A program made the position numbers and the translations under genes. DNA of 64,000 bases from Streptomyces sp. T12 (GTDB lineage: Bacteria; Actinomycetota; Actinomycetes; Streptomycetales; Streptomycetaceae). The stretch lies in contig NZ_CP117866.1 in the NCBI RefSeq assembly GCF_028736035.1, positions 930,001-994,000 of the forward strand, given 5' to 3'. Under the pieces are notes generated by a model that was given only the letters and a program-made list of their open reading frames with translations, had not been told where the DNA came from and ran no database searches. Below are positions 60,808 to 64,000 of this stretch, one piece after another (position 1 is the stretch's first letter; each line of letters starts with the position of its first letter).

Positions 60808-61658
60808 GCAGTGTGATGAGGCAGTCCGGCAGACCGTGTACGCAGCGACGGGTGTCCCGGGCAACGCAGTGGACAGGATGCACCTTGAGCTGTACCGAGA
60901 TCTGCCCGGACGTCGTCCCGGATCACTGGCGCGGCGTCCGGGCTCAGCCGTGGCCACGACTCGGCGCCACGCTGGAAGCGCGACCGCGGACCACAAGATG
61001 TCGCAGGAGCAGGGCGGTGACGGAGCTGACACCGGGGGCCAGGACGTCGACTGCGGCGTGAGCGGGACGCCCTGCCCGGACCCGCGGGACTTCCGGGCAC
61101 GGTCATGAAGTCCACGCCGACCAGGGATAATCCACCTTGCCCTGACGGGCGACTTCGGCGATCAGGTTTTACCGACAGCGCGGTGAAGAGACCGGCGCCC
61201 CTCCAGACCCGCAAGCGCACACAGCCGGTCGGGCAGGCCTTGACTCGCCCGGCATCTCGCGCCATTGCGCGCTGCCCTGAACCGTCAGATCACACCGTGA
61301 ACTGATTCCGCAGCCGCTCAGGGCAGGGGCCGTACTCGCCGATCGACAGGAACGGAGCGATCAACTTCGGCTGTTCGGCGGGAAGTTGCCTCCGCGTCAC
61401 GGTCGTAACATCGCGCGGACCCTAGACGCCCGGCAGCGTTCCTCCAGCCGTGGAACGGGTCCAGTCTCGCCACTCGACTCCGCTGTCGAACTCGTCATCA
61501 CGGGCTTGCAACCAGTTGCTGCAGGCCTTGCCGGAGCAACCGGGCAGCAGGTCAAGCCACCCTTGTGGCATTGAGATCTCGTCGGGTGTGAGGTCGGCCC
61601 TCCGTGTCAACCGCTCGAGAACCCCGCCACCGTCAGCGATCGTGATGCGACAGGCGCT
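60808..61658. other. Non-coding, mosaic stretch
   Basis: No intact gene is seen. A partial copy of the 45.2-kb repeat is at 61201-61240. Minus-strand text at 61298-61355 (SIGEYGPCPERLRNQF) looks like the end of a lost gene, but was not recognised. Confidence 0.5.
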
Positions 61659-61788
61659 CTACGCAGGCTCGTCCACGCCGAACCGGACGAGACCAGTGAG
61701 CCGGGTCGCGGCGTCGACCGTCGCTTCCAGCAGCGGCGGATCGAGTCGCACGCGGTGCTCCAGGTCGCGCCCGAGGCTGAAGTCTGTA
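61659..61788 (-). pseudogene. C-terminal fragment of an unidentified gene
   Basis: The minus-strand frame ending in TAG at 61661-61659 reads FSLGRDLEHRVRLDPPLLEA then TVDAATRLTGLVRFG, with strong G/C at third positions. There is no start codon upstream, so only the tail of a gene appears to survive. Confidence 0.3.
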
Positions 61789-61818
61789 TTGACAGTGCTC
61801 GACGGCCAGCCATATGGT
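61789..61818 (+). promoter_or_regulatory. Candidate promoter of the RidA/D-threonine aldolase operon
   Basis: TTGACA at 61789-61794 and TATGGT at 61813-61818 are 18 nt apart. Overlapping the -10 is GGTCGACAAACGAC, whose GTCG/CGAC arms could bind a regulator. Confidence 0.5.
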
Positions 61819-61897
61819 CGACAAACGACAATACGGTGGCTGTTTTAAGCCATCCTGCGGCTGTTTCTCCGCCACTGTTACTCGAGAGGAGAACCGA

Positions 61898-61987
61898 GTG
61901 CAGATGATCAAGATCCATACGAAGCGGTTTCTCGTGGTCAGCAGCGACGGTTTGTGCCCTGTGCCGTCCGCGGCGGTGGCGCAGTGA
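61898..61987 (+). CDS. 29-residue leader ORF coupled to the RidA-like gene
   Basis: GTG 61898 follows AGGAG with 8-9 nt spacing, a better ribosome site than that of the next gene. It encodes a 29-residue peptide starting MQMIKIHTKRFLVV. Its TGA (61985-61987) overlaps the GTG start of the RidA-like gene (61984) in a GTGA junction. No known family; it may be a translation-coupling leader or simply the remnant of a longer gene. Confidence 0.5.
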   Translation: MQMIKIHTKRFLVVSSDGLCPVPSAAVAQ

Positions 61988-62469
61988 ACCGGCCCGCGAC
62001 ATCGGCAGCGAACACCGGCTCGGCTTCCGCTCGGCTCCAGGCCCTCGGTCTGGAGCTCCCCGACCTCGCCGGCAACGCGTACTTCGTGCACCACCGGACG
62101 GTGGACTCCAGCATCCACATCTCCGGCCAACTGCCTTTCAAGAACGGCGAGCTGCTGGGTCAGGGCATTGTCGGCCGGGACGTCGAGCTGGAGAGGGCTC
62201 GGGAGCTCGCGCGCCATGCCGCGCTCAACTGCCTGGCCGCCGCTGTGCAGGCGGTGGGCGACCTGGACCGGGTCCGGATCGTGCAGATGCTGGTCTTCGT
62301 GGCCAGTACGCCGGACTTCGGTCTGCAGTCGCAGGTCGCCAACGCGGCCAGTGAACTGCTCATCGAGGTGCTGGGCGAGAACGGACGGCATGCGCGCACC
62401 GCGATCGGTGTCGCCGGGCTACCCCTCAACACCCCTGTCGAGATCCAGATGATCTGCACCGCGGTGTAG
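61984..62469 (+). CDS. RidA/YjgF-like protein
   Basis: 161 residues from GTG 61984, which overlaps the leader ORF stop; a GTG at 61954 in the same frame is an alternative. The chorismate-mutase-like RidA fold is suggested by IHISGQLPFKNGELLGQGIV, RHAALNCLAAAVQAVGDLDR and VEIQM at the end. Classical RidA deaminates enamine intermediates made by PLP enzymes, which fits the PLP-type gene next door. The family's conserved Arg region is replaced by a divergent segment, so activity is not assured. Confidence 0.78.
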   Translation: MNRPATSAANTGSASARLQALGLELPDLAGNAYFVHHRTVDSSIHISGQLPFKNGELLGQGIVGRDVELERARELARHAALNCLAAAVQAVGDLDRVRIVQMLVFVASTPDFGLQSQVANAASELLIEVLGENGRHARTAIGVAGLPLNTPVEIQMICTAV

Positions 62470-62589
62470 GGCGGACGTGACGACGGTGTACGCAAGCGCG
62501 CGATGTCGCGGTCCGCGCGCGTTCGGCGGCAGAGGGGACCAGCATCCGCGCCCCCGATCATTCCCAGGCAGAACCACAAGGAGGGCAGC

Positions 62590-63696
62590 GTGAACCGGCT
62601 GCAACGAGCACTCGACGCTCTTGTCGAGCGGATCGACACCCCCGCGCCGATCGTGCTTGTCGACGTCATGCAAGGCAACATCGACCGCATACAGGGCTTC
62701 GCCGACCAGCACAACCTCAAGGTCAGGCCGCACGTCAAGACACACAAGTGTGTGGAGATCGGCCGACGCCAGATCGAGGCCGGCGCGGTCGGGATCACCG
62801 CGGGCAATGTCGGTGAGGCCGAGGTCTTCGCCGCGGCCGGCTTCGACGACATCTTCCTCGCCTACCCGATCTGGCCCGCGGGAACGAAGCGAGCCCGGAT
62901 CCGCCGGCTCGCCGAGTCCGCACGGCTGCGGGTCGGCGTCGACAACGGCGCGGCGATCGAGGCCCTCGCCGACACGATGGGAGACGAACCGGACCGGCTT
63001 CAGGTCGTGATCGAGGTCGACTGTGGCGCCCGTCGTTCCGGGGCGCCGCCCGAGGCTGCGGGCGATCTCGCGCTCGCCGCCCGCAAACGCGGTCTGGTGC
63101 CGGTGGGCGTCTTCACCTATCCAGGTCACGGCGGCGCCGGCCGGGACGTTCGCCGGCGCGCCGCGCAGGACCAGGAGGCCGCGCTCACCACCGCGATACG
63201 CAGCCTCGCCGGTGTCGGGGTCACCGCTGAGGTGGTCAGCGCCGGCTCCACTCCCACCCTCGAGTTCTCCACCAGCAGCGTGATCACCGAGATCCGTCCC
63301 GGCGAGTACGTCTTCGGCGATCTGAACAACGCTCGGCTGGGCTCCTGCGAGGAAGACCAGATCGCGCTGTTCGTCGCCGGCACCGTGGTCAGCGACTGGG
63401 TCCCCGGCCAGGTCATCCTCGATGTGGGCACCAAAGCCCTCAGCCGCGAAGGCAGCCCCGAGATCGGCTACGGCGGCATCGCCGGCACGAAGGCGGTTCT
63501 GGGCAAGCTCAACGAGTACCACGGGTTCCTTCCGCTGCCGGACGGCGAGTTCCGCCCCGGCGTCGGCAGCGTCGTACCGGTCGTGCCGAACCACGTGTGC
63601 CCGGTCGTCCTCGGCTTCGAGGAACTGATCGTCACCGACAGCACGGGCACGTCGCTGCAGCGCTGGCCGGTCGACGCCCGCGGATTCCTCAACTGA
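62590..63696 (+). CDS. D-threonine aldolase/D-serine dehydratase-like PLP enzyme
   Basis: 368 residues from GTG 62590 behind AAGGAGGG. The alanine-racemase-like N-terminal barrel has the PLP lysine in RPHVKTHK (Lys50). The C-terminal domain holds the metal-site pair in PNHVCPVV (His335, Cys337), as in DSD1-type fold-III enzymes. It would cleave a D-3-hydroxy amino acid to glycine plus aldehyde, or dehydrate D-serine. The RidA-like gene upstream could handle reactive enamine by-products. Confidence 0.88.
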   Translation: MNRLQRALDALVERIDTPAPIVLVDVMQGNIDRIQGFADQHNLKVRPHVKTHKCVEIGRRQIEAGAVGITAGNVGEAEVFAAAGFDDIFLAYPIWPAGTKRARIRRLAESARLRVGVDNGAAIEALADTMGDEPDRLQVVIEVDCGARRSGAPPEAAGDLALAARKRGLVPVGVFTYPGHGGAGRDVRRRAAQDQEAALTTAIRSLAGVGVTAEVVSAGSTPTLEFSTSSVITEIRPGEYVFGDLNNARLGSCEEDQIALFVAGTVVSDWVPGQVILDVGTKALSREGSPEIGYGGIAGTKAVLGKLNEYHGFLPLPDGEFRPGVGSVVPVVPNHVCPVVLGFEELIVTDSTGTSLQRWPVDARGFLN

Positions 63697-63768
63697 CCGG
63701 CCCCAGGGACAAGACCCCGTGGCCGAGCCCGCAACCCGACCGACCTCCCCCGTAAAGGAATGCCTGAC

Positions 63769-64000
63769 ATGAGACTCAACAACGTCACGGCCCTGGTGAC
63801 AGGCGCCGGCAGTGGCATCGGACAGGCGGTGAGTTCCCACTTCCGCCGCGAGGGCGCGCGGCTGCTGCTCACCGGCCGCAAGGAGCGACTCGACAGCGCT
63901 GAGCCCGGCGACCTGTACATTCCCGGAGACCTCAACGACGAGGCGTTCGTCGAGCACATGGCCAAGCAGGCCGCCGAGTCGCTCGGAAGCGTTGACGTCG
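63769..64000 (+). CDS. SDR-family oxidoreductase, N-terminal part (runs off the window)
   Basis: Starts at ATG 63769 with AAAGGA upstream; 77 residues are visible. The Rossmann motif TGAGSGIGQAVSSHFRREGA and TGRKERLD (suggesting NADP preference) are present. It probably belongs to the RidA/D-threonine aldolase operon. Confidence 0.85.
   Translation, partial: MRLNNVTALVTGAGSGIGQAVSSHFRREGARLLLTGRKERLDSAEPGDLYIPGDLNDEAFVEHMAKQAAESLGSVDV

Noticed and set aside
60735..61265. Minus-strand 176-codon open frame near 61 kb
   Set aside because: It reads through the tRNA remnant and repeat fragments, and no motif was recognised.

Overview
The window is high-GC DNA with strong G/C preference at third codon positions. 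Its gene content is typical of a filamentous actinomycete: Tat- and Sec-exported glycoside hydrolases carrying ricin-type lectin tails, ABC sugar importers without their own ATPase, an AfsR-like regulator and a PucR regulator. It is most likely Streptomyces or a close relative; the genus is inferred from gene content only. No rRNA, CRISPR array or complete tRNA gene was found.

1-13.4 kb and 13.4-22.1 kb form a plant-polysaccharide locus. Five secreted enzymes are encoded on the minus strand: a GH95-like fucosidase (cut by the window edge), a GH28/GH49-like beta-helix enzyme, a GH43 enzyme with a ricin tail, and two GH141-like beta-helix enzymes. On the plus strand a LacI regulator precedes a cytoplasmic set of GH2 beta-galactosidase, sugar-binding lipoprotein, two permeases and GH51 arabinofuranosidase. 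The substrate is probably a fucosylated arabinogalactan- or pectin-like material.

22.2-34.5 kb is a deoxy-sugar catabolic operon: FadR-type GntR regulator, enolase-superfamily sugar-acid dehydratase, ABC importer, mutarotase, FAH-family hydrolase, SDR, aldo/keto reductase, lactonase and LutABC. The set matches oxidative L-fucose (or L-rhamnose) breakdown to pyruvate and L-lactate, with LutABC oxidising the lactate. Two near-identical promoters carrying the same 10-bp palindrome sit in front of the operon and in front of the secreted GH141-like enzyme, so capture and catabolism look co-regulated by the GntR protein.

34.5-45.7 kb is a mobile-DNA scar and island. A decayed transposase and att-like repeats built on tRNA 3' ends lead into a roughly 9.5-kb island flanked by 160-bp imperfect direct repeats (35.89 and 45.38 kb). 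The island holds a small secreted protein, an MFS exporter, a broken ABC ATPase, a GNAT, a protein of eleven KGGPG-type repeats, a secreted peptidoglycan-binding-like protein and an AfsR/SARP-type regulator. The repeat-protein/GNAT/ABC remnant/MFS unit is the most unusual system here.

45.7-59.2 kb has a PucR regulator divergent from an acyl-CoA catabolic run: aldehyde dehydrogenase, SDR, acyl-CoA ligase, secreted lipase, SCP-x-like thiolase, SRPBCC protein, MaoC hydratase, HSD17B4-like SDR, acyl-CoA dehydrogenase, Mcr-type CaiB protein and nitroreductase. It resembles peroxisome-type beta-oxidation of branched or sterol-like acyl chains.

59.2-61.9 kb is a graveyard of gene, tRNA and transposase fragments. 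61.8-64 kb begins a new operon: a 29-codon leader ORF, RidA-like protein, D-threonine aldolase-like enzyme and an SDR cut by the window edge.

Four genes (lutB, the AfsR-like regulator, pucR-like, aldehyde dehydrogenase) each show one apparent single-base frameshift in or near a G/C run. They should be checked against raw reads before being called pseudogenes.
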